DNA of 64,000 bases from Paenibacillus amylolyticus (GTDB lineage: Bacteria > Bacillota > Bacilli > Paenibacillales > Paenibacillaceae): assembly GCF_029689945.1 (NCBI RefSeq), contig NZ_CP121451.1:5766001-5830000 (forward strand), read 5' to 3'. Made by a program: the position numbers and the translations under genes. The notes under the pieces are model-generated. The model saw nothing but the letters and a program-made list of their open reading frames with translations, made no database searches and had not been told where the DNA came from. Below, in pieces: positions 8,071 to 17,808 of the stretch. Every line of letters starts with the position of its first letter. Within the stretch, counting starts at the first letter, position 1.

Positions 8071-11000
8071 TTATTTAATTTTGACCGTACCTTCACCCAG
8101 CATCTTCTCCATATCGGAGAACAGGGTCGGCGATGGCTTAATCCGGTAGGCATCACTCAGCGCAAGCAGCTTCTGTTGCTGCTCATAGAAGAGCACTGTT
8201 GCCACAGGTCCGGGATGTTCCTGAAGCAGCTGCTTCAGACGTGCCAGAAGCTCCGGCTTCTCCGCATGCGGGGCAATCTTCACGAACACCCGCTGCTCCA
8301 CCGCCCGCGGTTCGCGGCTATGCGCTGGGCTGCCAGCCGCATCAGCGGCACCTCCGGGACGGGAAGCCGCAGCCGCGGCTGCACCGTACCCGCCGCATCG
8401 CTGCGCGTCGCTGCCGAGCCATGGCCCCCGCTGCTACGCGCAGCGGAAACATCGCCTGCGCTGCGGCGCTGCGCTTCGGCTCCTGCGCCCGCTGGCCGCC
8501 GCGGCGAAGCCGACGGCGCCGGGCGCGAAGAGTCTGCCGCTGCCGGGCTTGCCGCGCCGGTCACGGCTGCGCAGCCGCTGCTCCAGTGCCGCCTGTGACA
8601 ACGGCAGCACTTCCTCAGCCAGCAGCTTAAACCCTTCGTCCTGCTGCTGCACTTTGCCACGCACGACGAGCAGTTCACCTTTCCCGACATGCTGCTGGCT
8701 ACGCCGCCATACCTCGGGAAAGAGAACCACTTCGCAGCGTTCGATCTGGTCTTCCAGCTCCATGAACGCCATGGCCTTGCCCTGTTTCGTCGTAATGGAC
8801 TTCACAGACACCACCATACCCGCGGCGACCGTCATCGTGTCGTCTGCCGCCTCGGTCAGCTCCATGATCCGGTCAGCCCCACTCAATTCCAGCACATCTT
8901 CATAGTCATCCAGCGGATGCCCGGAAAGATACAGGCCCAACAGCTCTCGCTCCAGCTCCAGTTGCTGCCCTGAGGAATAAGGAGGAATCTCCGGGTATTC
9001 AATCTCCCAGTTGGGCGTCTCCACAAAGTCGAACAATTGAATCTGCAGATCCTCACGTTCCTTGCGCCATTTCAACGCGGCTTCAACGGTCTCATCCAGC
9101 ATCGCCAGCAATTGCGCCCGGTGTCCAGGCAGTGTATCAAAAGCTCCGGCCTGGATCAGCGATTCAATCACACGTTTGTTGCATACGCGCAAATCGACAC
9201 GACGACAAAAATCGAGCAGGCTGTCAAATGGTCTCTCCTGCCGTACGATCATGATGCTTTCCATCGCCTGGGTACCGACATTTTTCACAGCAGCCAGACC
9301 GAATCGGATCGCCCCCTTGGAAGCAGCCTTCACCATTCCTTGTTCCTTCTGGTTGTCGGATGCTACAGGCATGGATGCTGCGGCTTGCCACTCATATCCG
9401 CCATTGTGCTCATCCGGTCCAGGACCGGGTCATCCGGCAAAGGTGCTTCACCATATTCAGCGTGTCCCGAATGTCCATCATGCTCATGAGCGCGTTCTTC
9501 CATGAAGGAACTTCCGTTACCGTCCGCCGTATGTTCTTCGGCCGCGTTTCCAGTGTCACTCTCTGCATCTGCTCTCGCAGTCTGCTGCGATACATTGCTC
9601 TGATCCACGCTTCCTGCACTACCGGACGGCACAAATACAGGTGTAAACAGAATACCGCTCTCATTTACATCCGGCGGAAGCACCTCCATATCCATACGCC
9701 GACATTCCACCACGTACTCTGCCACTTTCCGATGACTGCCCATCACGGCTGTCAGCATGGAAGCCATAAAATGAACCGGATAGTGTGCCTTCAAATACGC
9801 GGTCTGGAACGCGAGCACACCGTATGCCGCGGCATGCGCACGCGGGAAGCCATAGTTGGCAAACTTGACGATCATATCATAGACCAGGTCTGCCTCTTCC
9901 TCGCTATACCCTTGTTTCAGACTGCCTTGTACAAAGTGTCCACGCTCCAGATCCAGCACTTCCCGTTTCTTCTTGGAGACCGCTCTGCGAAGCAAATCTG
10001 CCTCACCCAGCGAGAAACCCGCCATCCGGGAGGCAATCTGCATGATCTGTTCCTGGTATACGATGATGCCATACGTATCTTTCAGGATCGGCTCCAGATC
10101 CATGTGCGGGTAATCCACTTCGATCTGTCCATGCTTGCCCTGAATGTATTTGGATATGAACTCCATCGGACCTGGACGGTACAAGGCAAGTACAGAGATT
10201 ACATCTTCAAAACTACTTGGCTTCATCTCTTTCAGCACACGGCGTACACCGGCAGATTCCAGCTGGAATATGCCCATCGTGTCACCACGACCAAGCATCT
10301 CATATGTTAATGCATCATCGTCGGGAATAACACGGAAGTCCGGAACTTCTCCATGTTCCCCAATCCAGCGTACACACCGCTCAATAATCGAGAGGGTACG
10401 CAGACCCAGAAAGTCCATCTTAAGCAGCCCAATCGACTCCAGGTTTTCCATGGAATACTGGGTTAACGCTGTCCCTTCACTGCCCTCTTGAAGCGGTACT
10501 GCATCAGTCAGCGGATCACGGGAGATGACCACTCCCGCTGCATGCGTGGAAGCATGACGCGGCATACCTTCAACCTTCATCGCCATATCCAGCAGTTCAC
10601 GCGTTTTCGGCTTGGTCTCATACAGCGCCTTCAATTCAGGTGTCGCTTCCATGGCCCGTTCGATGTTAATGCCGAGCTGTGCCGGAATAAGCTTCGCAGC
10701 CTTGTCCACTTCGCCATAGGGCACATTCAGTGCTCGTCCGACATCACGCACAGCTGCACGGGCAGCCATCGTTCCAAAGGTAATGATTTGAGCAACATGG
10801 GCTTTGCCATATTTATGTGCGACATAATCAATGACCTCATCCCGCCGTTCATCGCTGAAGTCAATATCTATATCCGGCATGGAGATCCGCTCGGGATTCA
10901 GGAACCGTTCGAAGAGCAGATTGTATTTCATCGGATCAACATCCGTGATGTGCAACGTGTAGGCTACCAGACTTCCTGCCGAGGAGCCCCGGCCTGGGCC

Positions 11001-12085
11001 AGTAACAATGCCTTGTTTATGCGCATAGGCGATAAAATCCCAGACAATCAGGAAATAATCCGAGAAGCCCATGCTGTCGATTACACCCAATTCATAAGAC
11101 AAGCGTTGTTCGAGTTCGGATCGAAGCTCCGCATCAGTCCAACGTGTGGACTGCGCGTAACGCTCCTCCATGCCTTCTTCGCACAGTTGACGCAGATACG
11201 CCGAAGGGCTGAGCCCATCGGGCAGGGGGCTGTATTCCGGCAAAATCGATTTGCCGAATTCCAGCTCCAACTCACAGGATTCCGCAATGCGGACGGTATT
11301 CGCCAGAGCTTCCGGTACATGTGGAAACAACCGGGCCATCTCTTCTTCACTTTTCAGATAGAGCTGGTTGGTTGCAATTCGCAGCCGATTCTCATCATCC
11401 ACGGTCTTGCCCGTTCCGATACAGATCAGCACATCCTGAAGTTCCGCATCCCCTTCCGACAGATAGTGAGCGTCATTCGTCGCTACAAGCGGAATCTCAA
11501 GTTCAGCCGCCAGTTTGATTAACTGCGGATTCACCCTTTTTGCTCGGAAAGCCCATGATCCTGAAGCTCCAGATAGAAGTCGGCACCAAAGATATTTTTG
11601 TAGCGTAACGCCGCACGTCGCGCCTCTTCTTCTCGTCCATGCAACAGATGCTGTGGTACTTCACCACCCAGACACGCACTGAGGCAGATAATGCCCTCGT
11701 GATGGGCAGCCAGACTTTCCATATCTACACGCGGTTTGTAATGAAAACCTTCGAGATGTCCAATCGAGCACAATTTCATCAGATTACGGTAACCTGTCAT
11801 ATTTTTGGCCAGCAAAATCAAGTGATGAATCGGTTGATCCTTGCGGCTTCCCCGCTCTTTGCGGGACCCTGCTGTCATGTATGCCTCGCAACCTATAATC
11901 GGCTTGATCCCTCGTTCCACACATGCTTTATAAAAAGGAATTGCACCATACATTACGCCATGGTCGGTCAGCGCAAGTGTCGTCATTCCGAGATCTGCAG
12001 CCTTATTCACGAGATCCGGAATACGCGCAGCGCCGTCCAGCAAACTGTACTCGCTGTGAACGTGCAAATGCACAAAAGAACTCAT
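8071..12085 (-). CDS. dnaE: DNA polymerase III alpha subunit DnaE (several frameshifts)
   Basis: Replicative polymerase that in Bacillota extends primers beside PolC. The N-terminal PHP domain begins SSFVHLHVHSEYSLLDGAAR. The palm has GRGSSAGSLVAY and the catalytic MPDIDIDF. Then come HhH (RVCNKRVIESLIQAGAFD) and OB-fold parts, and a tail ending GEGTVKIK. Frame breaks: a five-T run at 11537-11541 (one more base gives LSEQKRVNPQLIKLAAEL), one near 9387, and two compensating shifts in the GC-rich 8300-8590 stretch. Repaired it is about 1338 residues, some 220 more than Bacillus DnaE. The excess is a ~110-residue acidic, His-containing insert before GAIRFGLAAVKNVG and an Ala-rich linker after the OB fold. 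The ATG at 12085 follows AAAGGAAG. Confidence 0.92.
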
Positions 12086-12210
12086 GTTTTTTTCTTCCTT
12101 TCGCCGCAGATAGTCGCAGCATCGATCTTCTGATCTGTCTGCTAACCTATCTATCTCATATATATGAATTAAATAAATAAAAAATGGAGTCTCTTTATTA
12201 TTCTATTTTA

Positions 12211-12240
12211 TCATAACGTTCGGGGGCACGCCCATACAAT
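12211..12240 (+). promoter_or_regulatory. SigE-type promoter of ytrHI
   Basis: TCATAAC (12211-12217), a 15-base spacer, then CATACAAT (12233-12240). The -10 matches the SigE consensus exactly and the -35 is close to it. ytrHI is a SigE operon in Bacillus subtilis. It lies 75 bases upstream of the chosen ytrH start. Confidence 0.7.
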
Positions 12241-12315
12241 AGAAGTACAAGCCGCTCCCCCTGTGACAGACCAAAGACAGGAGGTGTGCTGCTAGGTCTG
12301 AAAGGGGTGTTGCCA

Positions 12316-12645
12316 GTGAGCACATTTTTGTCCAAAGCCATTCTTGATTTCTTTATTGCGTTTGGAATCGTGCTGGGCGGCGCGATGATCGGAGGTATTG
12401 GAGCCGTAATTTCTCTTCAGCCTCCGACACAGACGATGCTCGACATTTCCGGGAAAATAAAGATATGGGCGCTCGCAGCCGCTGTCGGCGGCACCATTGA
12501 TCCCATGCGTGTCATCGAGAGCAATGTTCTGGATGGCAATCTGTCTCCGGCGGTCAAACAAATTCTGTATCTGATCTCTGCTTTTATGGGCGCGCATATG
12601 GGAACCGAACTGGTCAAGTGGGTGTGCGGCGGAGGGCGGAGCTAA
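12316..12645 (+). CDS. ytrH: Sporulation membrane protein YtrH
   Basis: A 109-residue membrane protein needed, in Bacillus, for efficient sporulation and made in the mother cell under SigE. Two or three transmembrane segments are visible: SKAILDFFIAFGIVLGGAM, KIWALAAAVGGTIDPMRV and QILYLISAFMGAHMGTELV. The glycine-rich FGIVLGGAMIGGIGAVIS is the family hallmark. GTG at 12316 was chosen (AAAGGGG at 12301-12307). An in-frame GTG at 12286 would give ten more residues but overlaps the first GGAGG. A SigE promoter lies upstream and ytrI follows. Confidence 0.85.
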   Translation: MSTFLSKAILDFFIAFGIVLGGAMIGGIGAVISLQPPTQTMLDISGKIKIWALAAAVGGTIDPMRVIESNVLDGNLSPAVKQILYLISAFMGAHMGTELVKWVCGGGRS

Positions 12646-12666
12646 TATGACACGGAAACAGCGTTC

Positions 12667-13155
12667 ATGAGAGTTCCGCCATTCTCCCGTTACCGCCCGC
12701 TGATGCGAATGACCGCTGTGTTTGTTCTGGGAATGATCGCTGGATGCGTCGTCTACAACGGTGTGTTCCACCTGAGTTACAATGCGTTGTGGCTGAACAA
12801 TCAGGAGCTGCAGCTTCAGCTGCATCAGAATGAGGAGGATATCAAAACGCTGAAAAAATACAGTAAACGCCAGACGGTGATCAAGGAAATCAAGGTCCGT
12901 GCAGAAGAGTCGGATAAGGGGCCAGACGAGGCTTCTCTGAAAGTGATGTTACAGAAGCTCGGTGACGAACTTGAGGTGCTTCGGGGCAGAGATGTATTCA
13001 ACATCGACGAGTATAGCAAAATGACGCGAATTATGCTGAATCAGAAAGTCTACTCGGTCAGGGAAAAGGAGTACACCGTTCAGGTCAAAACGATGCTGGT
13101 TATGGAAGGCGTACTGCAAGTTTGGGTACAGATTCGCATGCACGTTCCTGCGTAA
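12667..13155 (+). CDS. ytrI: Sporulation membrane protein YtrI
   Basis: A 162-residue membrane-anchored protein of the YtrI family, partner of YtrH in sporulation. It starts MRVPPFSRYRP as in the Bacillus family, with one transmembrane helix (about residues 15-35, TAVFVLGMIAGCVVYNGV), then a coiled-coil-like segment rich in Gln, Leu and Glu (ELQLQLHQNEEDIKTLKKY) and a C-terminal beta-rich domain. No good ribosome site precedes ATG 12667. A seven-codon frame (12647-12670, MTRKQRS) behind GGAGGGCGGAG overlaps it as ATGA, so translation is probably coupled. Confidence 0.8.
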   Translation: MRVPPFSRYRPLMRMTAVFVLGMIAGCVVYNGVFHLSYNALWLNNQELQLQLHQNEEDIKTLKKYSKRQTVIKEIKVRAEESDKGPDEASLKVMLQKLGDELEVLRGRDVFNIDEYSKMTRIMLNQKVYSVREKEYTVQVKTMLVMEGVLQVWVQIRMHVPA

Positions 13156-13237
13156 AAGCAAAAAACTGCCCTTGTCTGCATCTCTCCATGGTACAATAAG
13201 GGCAGTAAATGCTTTCCAGAAAAGGAGCTGCGTCTTT

Positions 13238-13579
13238 GTGTTCATCGATGTACTCAAATATGCTCTAATCGCCATCTTTGCTGTTACCGTGGTTTTGGCA
13301 GCGTTGAACAGCATTCGTTCACACAGAAGCTCGGATGCCGCAAGCGCCGGTCTGTACCGTTCATGGACGAATATCTGGATGGGTGGCATGCTTGTCGTGC
13401 TTGCACTGATTCTGATGTTTGTCTTCACAGGTTCCACCCTATCCGTGATTGTGGAAGCGCTATTTCTGATTATGGGTGCGTATAACGTATTTGCCGGAAT
13501 ACGTAACCGCAGTTATTATGCCCGGCTTCAACAACGGTCCAATGATGGATCAGGTAAAACCTCCGGACAATCTGCATAA
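13238..13579 (+). CDS. ytpI: YtpI family membrane protein
   Basis: A 113-residue membrane protein of the YtpI family, function unknown. Three hydrophobic segments are visible: FIDVLKYALIAIFAVTVVLA, NIWMGGMLVVLALILMFVF and TLSVIVEALFLIMGAYNVFA. The tail NRSYYARLQQRSNDG is polar. GTG at 13238 follows AAAGGAG by eight bases; the longer frame from 13172 includes non-coding leader. It is next to ytrI and convergent with ytoI, as in Bacillus. Confidence 0.75.
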   Translation: MFIDVLKYALIAIFAVTVVLAALNSIRSHRSSDAASAGLYRSWTNIWMGGMLVVLALILMFVFTGSTLSVIVEALFLIMGAYNVFAGIRNRSYYARLQQRSNDGSGKTSGQSA

Positions 13580-13608
13580 TCTGTTGAAGCGCGATTAAGG
13601 TGTATGCA

Positions 13609-13696
13609 AAAGAGAGTACTTCCCTTCATTAAGCGAAGCCAGAACCGCGCGACAGCGCAACCCGGCAGAGCTTCTCGATCAGGGAGTACTCTCTTT
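13609..13696. terminator. Large inverted repeat between convergent ytpI and ytoI
   Basis: Arms of 16-17 bases (13609-13625 and 13681-13696, one bulged T) enclose a 55-base GC-rich loop. On the minus strand the stem ends in a TCTCTTTTGC run. It is placed to stop both transcripts. Confidence 0.6.
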
Positions 13697-13721
13697 GTCT
13701 ATGCCCAAGGCAACTGCCCTG

Positions 13722-15065
13722 CTAGGCATGGTCAATCGACTGCAATGTCATTACCGCTTTGCATACCACACTGCCTTCGCGGGTAACCACAATGTCCATT
13801 TTGCACGTTCGACGGCTGGTTTCCAGAATCACCGGTCGAACCAGAATCTGATCCTCAATCTGTACCGGCCTTACAAAATAAGTCGTTACATTATCCACCA
13901 CATGGTCGTTCCCGGTAACATCCCACGCTGCCCGTCGGCCAGCCTGTGTCATCACATTCAACAGAACACCTTCAGAGATCGTACCCAGATCCGTCGCCAT
14001 CTGAGGAATGATGAATCCGTGAAATAACAATTCGTTCTGATCACCGCGCTCCTCGGCAAACCCGTTCCAGATGAGATGATCAAACGTCTCTCCCAGTTGA
14101 GGCTGCTTCTGTGCATCCCGCATGGCCTGAAGCACTTCCTTGCGTGTGACCGACGCAATCAGTTTGCGGTTCCGATCCACGATTGGCAGAAAATCGATGC
14201 CTTCCCAGGTCATAATCTGGGCAGCAGATGCAAGAGAGGTCTGCAATGAGGCCGTAATCGGGCGGCGTATCACACATTTCTCAATACTCTGATCTGCCGT
14301 AAGCTCACTGACATCCTTCAGACTCACAATTCCAATAACCCGATTCCATTCATCCACGACCGGGAAGCGATGCTCACCTGTCTCCGACACCAACGTATGG
14401 AAATCTGCAGCTGAACTGGTGACCTTCAACATTTGCAGGCGTGGTTTCTGACCAATGATATCCTCAACAAGCATGATCTTTTTCTTAATCAGCCGGTCGA
14501 AGATCGCACGGTTAATCATTGAAGCCACTGTGAATGTATCATGTCTGGATGAAATAATCGGTAGCCCAAGCTCGTCCGCCATCATTCTTACTTCACGGCT
14601 GGTTCCAAACCCACCCGTAATCAGTACGCCTGCTCCCTGTTCGAGGGCAAGCGAGTGGGCATCTTCACGGTTACCCACAATCAGCAGACTGCCAGCATCG
14701 ATATAACGGGCCATTGCCTGTTCTTTCATCGCACCGATCACATACTTGTGCAGCGGTTTGGCAAGACCTTCGTTACCACCCAACACATGGCCTTCTACAA
14801 TGGTCACCACATCAGCAAAGGTCAACTGTTCCGACATGCCCCGAGGTCTCTTCTCGATCCGCACCGTTCCAATTCGTTCCTTGGTTACGACCAGACCGAA
14901 GTTCTCCGCCTCTTTCACCGCACGATAAGCAGTCCCTTCACTCACGCCCAGCTCCCTCGCAAGTCCACGCACCGATATCTTACTGCCAACCTTCAGTTGT
15001 TCAATATGTTGAAGTAACTGTTCATGCTTCGTAACGTTCTCTTCCTGTCCGTCCAACTGTACCAC
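13722..15065 (-). CDS. ytoI: YtoI: HTH, DRTGG, CBS and hot-dog domain protein
   Basis: A 447-residue modular cytosolic protein. Residues about 15-70 are a winged-helix-like HTH (KISVRGLARELGVSEGTAYR). About 75-190 is a DRTGG domain (SLLIVGNREDAHSLALEQG, GVLITGGFGTSREV, ISSRHDTFTVASMINR). About 195-315 are two CBS motifs (FPVVDEWNRVIGIVSLKDV, LPIVDRNRKLIASVTRKEV), and the last ~120 residues are a 4HBT hot-dog domain. CBS and DRTGG modules usually sense nucleotides; the ligand and targets are unknown. GTG at 15065 is the chosen start, although its ribosome site is weak. A TGTTATAAT extended -10 lies upstream near 15103. Confidence 0.85.
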   Translation of the reverse strand: MVQLDGQEENVTKHEQLLQHIEQLKVGSKISVRGLARELGVSEGTAYRAVKEAENFGLVVTKERIGTVRIEKRPRGMSEQLTFADVVTIVEGHVLGGNEGLAKPLHKYVIGAMKEQAMARYIDAGSLLIVGNREDAHSLALEQGAGVLITGGFGTSREVRMMADELGLPIISSRHDTFTVASMINRAIFDRLIKKKIMLVEDIIGQKPRLQMLKVTSSAADFHTLVSETGEHRFPVVDEWNRVIGIVSLKDVSELTADQSIEKCVIRRPITASLQTSLASAAQIMTWEGIDFLPIVDRNRKLIASVTRKEVLQAMRDAQKQPQLGETFDHLIWNGFAEERGDQNELLFHGFIIPQMATDLGTISEGVLLNVMTQAGRRAAWDVTGNDHVVDNVTTYFVRPVQIEDQILVRPVILETSRRTCKMDIVVTREGSVVCKAVMTLQSIDHA

Positions 15066-15099
15066 CCCCGAAGATGCATCTGTACCATACTGTATCTAT

Positions 15100-15108
15100 T
15101 ATAACACG
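15100..15108 (-). promoter_or_regulatory. Extended -10 element upstream of ytoI
   Basis: On the minus strand TGTTATAAT is a perfect extended -10, about 35 bases upstream of the ytoI GTG. The -35 region (TTATTT-like) is weak, as is usual for extended -10 promoters. Confidence 0.5.
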
Positions 15109-15207
15109 TCGTTAGGAAAATAACCCCATATCCCATCCCGCTCTGGAAGGAATTGCGCCGAATGAATTCTCTCTTTTATGTTATACGCTAATCCGTTATA
15201 TACCAAA

Positions 15208-15246
15208 AAGACCGGACCCCTTATGTGCAAGGTAATCCGGTCTTAT
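15208..15246 (-). terminator. Terminator downstream of the 95-aa membrane gene
   Basis: AAGACCGGA pairs with TCCGGTCTT around a 17-base loop, followed on the minus strand by TTTTT. A second inverted repeat, GTGCAGAAT-GTC-ATTCTGCAC, lies at 15280-15300 just past the gene. Confidence 0.8.
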
Positions 15247-15301
15247 TGCAGTTGCAGGACCAACGCTTCTCGCCCTGACGTGCAGAATGTCATTCTGCAC
15301 C

Positions 15302-15589
15302 TTATACAGACTCGCTCCGCTCCTGCTTGTCCAGCAGTTTCATCTCCCATTGCCGCAGCTTCGCCCGGCGAATGGCTTCCAGTGCACGTTTCTTCTCTTC
15401 ATCCACACCAAGAATAAAATGCAGATGTGCACCAACGATCAATAAGGAGAACAGCACCCATACGATGCCAAAAATATTAACCCAGTCCATTCCTCCAGCA
15501 AAGGAAATCCGCGGCAGTGCAATGACCAGCATCGACAACGCAATAAGCAGATAGATCACATGTTTTGCTTTTTTCAACCTCTTCACCAT
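15302..15589 (-). CDS. Small membrane protein of unknown function
   Basis: A 95-residue protein with a basic N-terminus (VKRLKKAK), two transmembrane helices (HVIYLLIALSMLVIALP and VNIFGIVWVLFSLLIVGAHL) and a charged C-terminal helix (EEKKRALEAIRRAKLRQWEM). I do not recognise a family. The ATG at 15589 follows AAGGAG, so it is probably a real gene. It is transcribed alone between yheA and ytoI and ends in its own terminator. Confidence 0.65.
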   Translation of the reverse strand: MVKRLKKAKHVIYLLIALSMLVIALPRISFAGGMDWVNIFGIVWVLFSLLIVGAHLHFILGVDEEKKRALEAIRRAKLRQWEMKLLDKQERSESV

Positions 15590-15825
15590 TCACAGCTCCT
15601 TCGTTCTTGATCGACTCTATATGTCTAGTCTATGAACGGTATGAAGCCAATATGAAAGGTTCAGGCAAAAAAACAAGACAACCTTTTGGTACGTGAGCAA
15701 CTACAATGTTTCCAAAGGAAACCACCTTCGTAAGCATCTGCTTATTTGGCGGAATTCCATCTTCGATGCTGATGATGCCGCTAGGCATCCTTCGTAATCA
15801 AAAGTGGACTTTTTGAACTACCTTT

Positions 15826-16173
15826 TTACGCTTCAGCGCCACCATACAGATGACCCAGGCTGTCCGCAATAATTTTGTTCACGTCTTCAATGATGACACT
15901 GAGGCGACGCTCCGCATCAAACAAACGACGGATGTTCAGATTCAAGCTCAGTACTTCAAACAGTTTCTCCATTTTCTCCATCTCATCCGGAGCTGGCATA
16001 TCCCCGCTCATCATGCGTTGTTGCAATTCCATTTGTTGATCACGGAAGTTATCCAGCATTGCTTTTGCATCCGGATCCGCTTCAATCAGCTTCATCGCGG
16101 AAGTAATCTCTTCCACCTCGCTGCTTTCTCTCAGTGCTTTGGCCAAATCATTGGCTTTGTCATAAATGTTCAC
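15826..16173 (-). CDS. yheA: YheA/YlbF family protein
   Basis: A 115-residue helical protein of the YlbF/YmcA superfamily, closest to YheA (UPF0342) in my reading: NIYDKANDLAKALRESSEVE, NFRDQQMELQQRMMSGD, and a C-terminal ERRLSVIIEDVNKIIADSL. It is short, acidic and without membrane segments. The molecular role of YheA is unknown; relatives in the superfamily act in RNA processing complexes. The ATG at 16173 follows GAGGAGGAA. It is divergent from the yheC/yheD array, and yheA is also close to yheC-yheD in Bacillus, which supports the name. Confidence 0.8.
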   Translation of the reverse strand: MNIYDKANDLAKALRESSEVEEITSAMKLIEADPDAKAMLDNFRDQQMELQQRMMSGDMPAPDEMEKMEKLFEVLSLNLNIRRLFDAERRLSVIIEDVNKIIADSLGHLYGGAEA

Positions 16174-16409
16174 TATTATTCCTCCTCAGATTGGTTGGTT
16201 CATCCGTGTTAATACACGCTTTGCTCTTCTGTCAAACAGGGGCAATCTGGAACAGGCCATCGATAACCTGCCTCAAATCAAATGCATTTAATCCATATGG
16301 GTCAATCACCAAGGGTTATATGTCCTCATATGATGAAGCACATGCCATGTTCAGATGCCGTTCAACTTCGAGATCAGACATCAAGTTGCCGCCCGGAAGG
16401 AGATCCGTG

Positions 16410-17776
16410 ATGTCCACTAAAAAAGTAACGATTCAGGTTACCGGCTCGGGCATCCTGCAGGACGACGTCATCATGCTGGGCGAAGGGGTGCTCAAGGCGC
16501 TTAAAATCCCTTCAGGAAGGCCGCTTCAGCTGCAATTTGGCTCTTTCCGCCGCGAAGTCACTGTCATTCCGGTACCAAGGTATGACGGACTGCGCATCAA
16601 TCAGACAGTTGCCAGCAAGACCGGTCTCGTTCCACGTTCGGTCCTGAGAGTATCCTATCGTTCAGCCAGCCGTACGCTTCGCCTTGGACCCTACATCAGT
16701 GTACTGGTTAGCCAGGATTATCCCGATCAGCCCGATCGGCCCTTTGGCTCCATCACGATGTTCTGTCAAGAACTGGTGAACGCCTGCCGTAAGCAAGGCG
16801 CCTATGTATCCTTTTTCACACCGGAGGATATTGGAGCGGTAACGGGTTATATGAAAGGCTGGGTGTATGATGACGGCTGGAAAAGACTGTTCTGCCTGTA
16901 GCAGACGTCGTCAATAACCGGCTAACGTCCCGCAAGCTTGAGAACAAACCTAGCGTACAGCATTTTATGAAAGAAGTAAAATCGCTCTACGGTACGCAAA
17001 CCTTCAATGAAAAGTTTCTGGACAAAAACGAAGTATTTGATGCACTCAAGTCCATTTCAACGCTTAAACGAGTTCTTCCCGAATCTCATTTGCTCAAGAC
17101 TTCCACCATGCTCAAGACGATGTGCAACCGACATCCGGTTGTATTCCTGAAGCCTGTACGCGGTTCTTTGGGCAAAGGAATCATCCGTGTCTCACGTCAG
17201 ACGGACGGAAGTTTCCTGACTCTGGCCACTGGCGTCGGGGGTACCCGCAAACAAACGTATGCGTCTCTGGATAAACTGTATGCCAGTATGGCTGGGAAAA
17301 TGAAAACAACGCGTTATCAGATCCAACAAGGGCTGACTCTCATTGACAACAGTGGCAGGCCCGTGGATTTCCGTGCGCTCGTGCAAAAGAACCGTACAGG
17401 TAAATGGAGTGTAACCTCCATCGTTGCTCGGATTGCGGGCGGGAGTCACTATGTATCCAATCTGGCAAGAGGTGGAAGCCTCAGCACCGTCAAAGAAGCG
17501 GTTGCCAAAACGCAGTTGTCGGGATCAGCCAAAGCTTCCGCCTATGCAGGATTGCACACCGCAGCACTGGATATCGCCAAAGGAATTGAGAGTGCCATCC
17601 CTGCTCATTTTGGTGAACTCGGTATTGATCTGGCCCTGGACACCACTGGGCGCGTATGGCTGCTCGAAGTTAACTCCAAACCATCCAAGAATGATAATAC
17701 ACCACTGAGTGAGAGCAAGATCCGCCCTTCCGTCAAAGCCATGCTCGAATATTCTACGTATCTGGCGGGTTTTTGA
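16410..17776 (+). CDS. YheC-type ATP-grasp spore-coat-associated protein, copy 1 (frameshift)
   Basis: First of five tandem YheC/YheD ATP-grasp genes; B. subtilis relatives associate with the spore coat. The N-terminal ~105 residues are a beta-rich domain (STKKVTIQVTGSGIL, VPRSVLRVSYRSASRTLRLG). The ATP-grasp domain has KPVRGSLGKGIIRV (nucleotide loop), RALVQKNRTGKW and the Mg-binding GIDLALDTTGRVWLLEVN. A missing T near 16893 splits it: WKRLF-CL stops, while adding one T gives LFLPVADVVNNRLTSRKLE and a 455-residue protein. ATG at 16410 follows GGAAGGAG. Substrate and product are unknown. Confidence 0.85.
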
Positions 17777-17808
17777 AAAGTCATTCTACAAAGGAGAGGT
17801 GCAGCAAC

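Noticed and set aside
9360..10310. 316-residue plus-strand open frame opposite dnaE
   Set aside because: Shadow of the DnaE polymerase core; no ribosome site.
16134..16409. N-terminal extension of the first yheC gene
   Set aside because: In frame but overlaps the divergent yheA start; GGAAGGAG directly supports ATG 16410.
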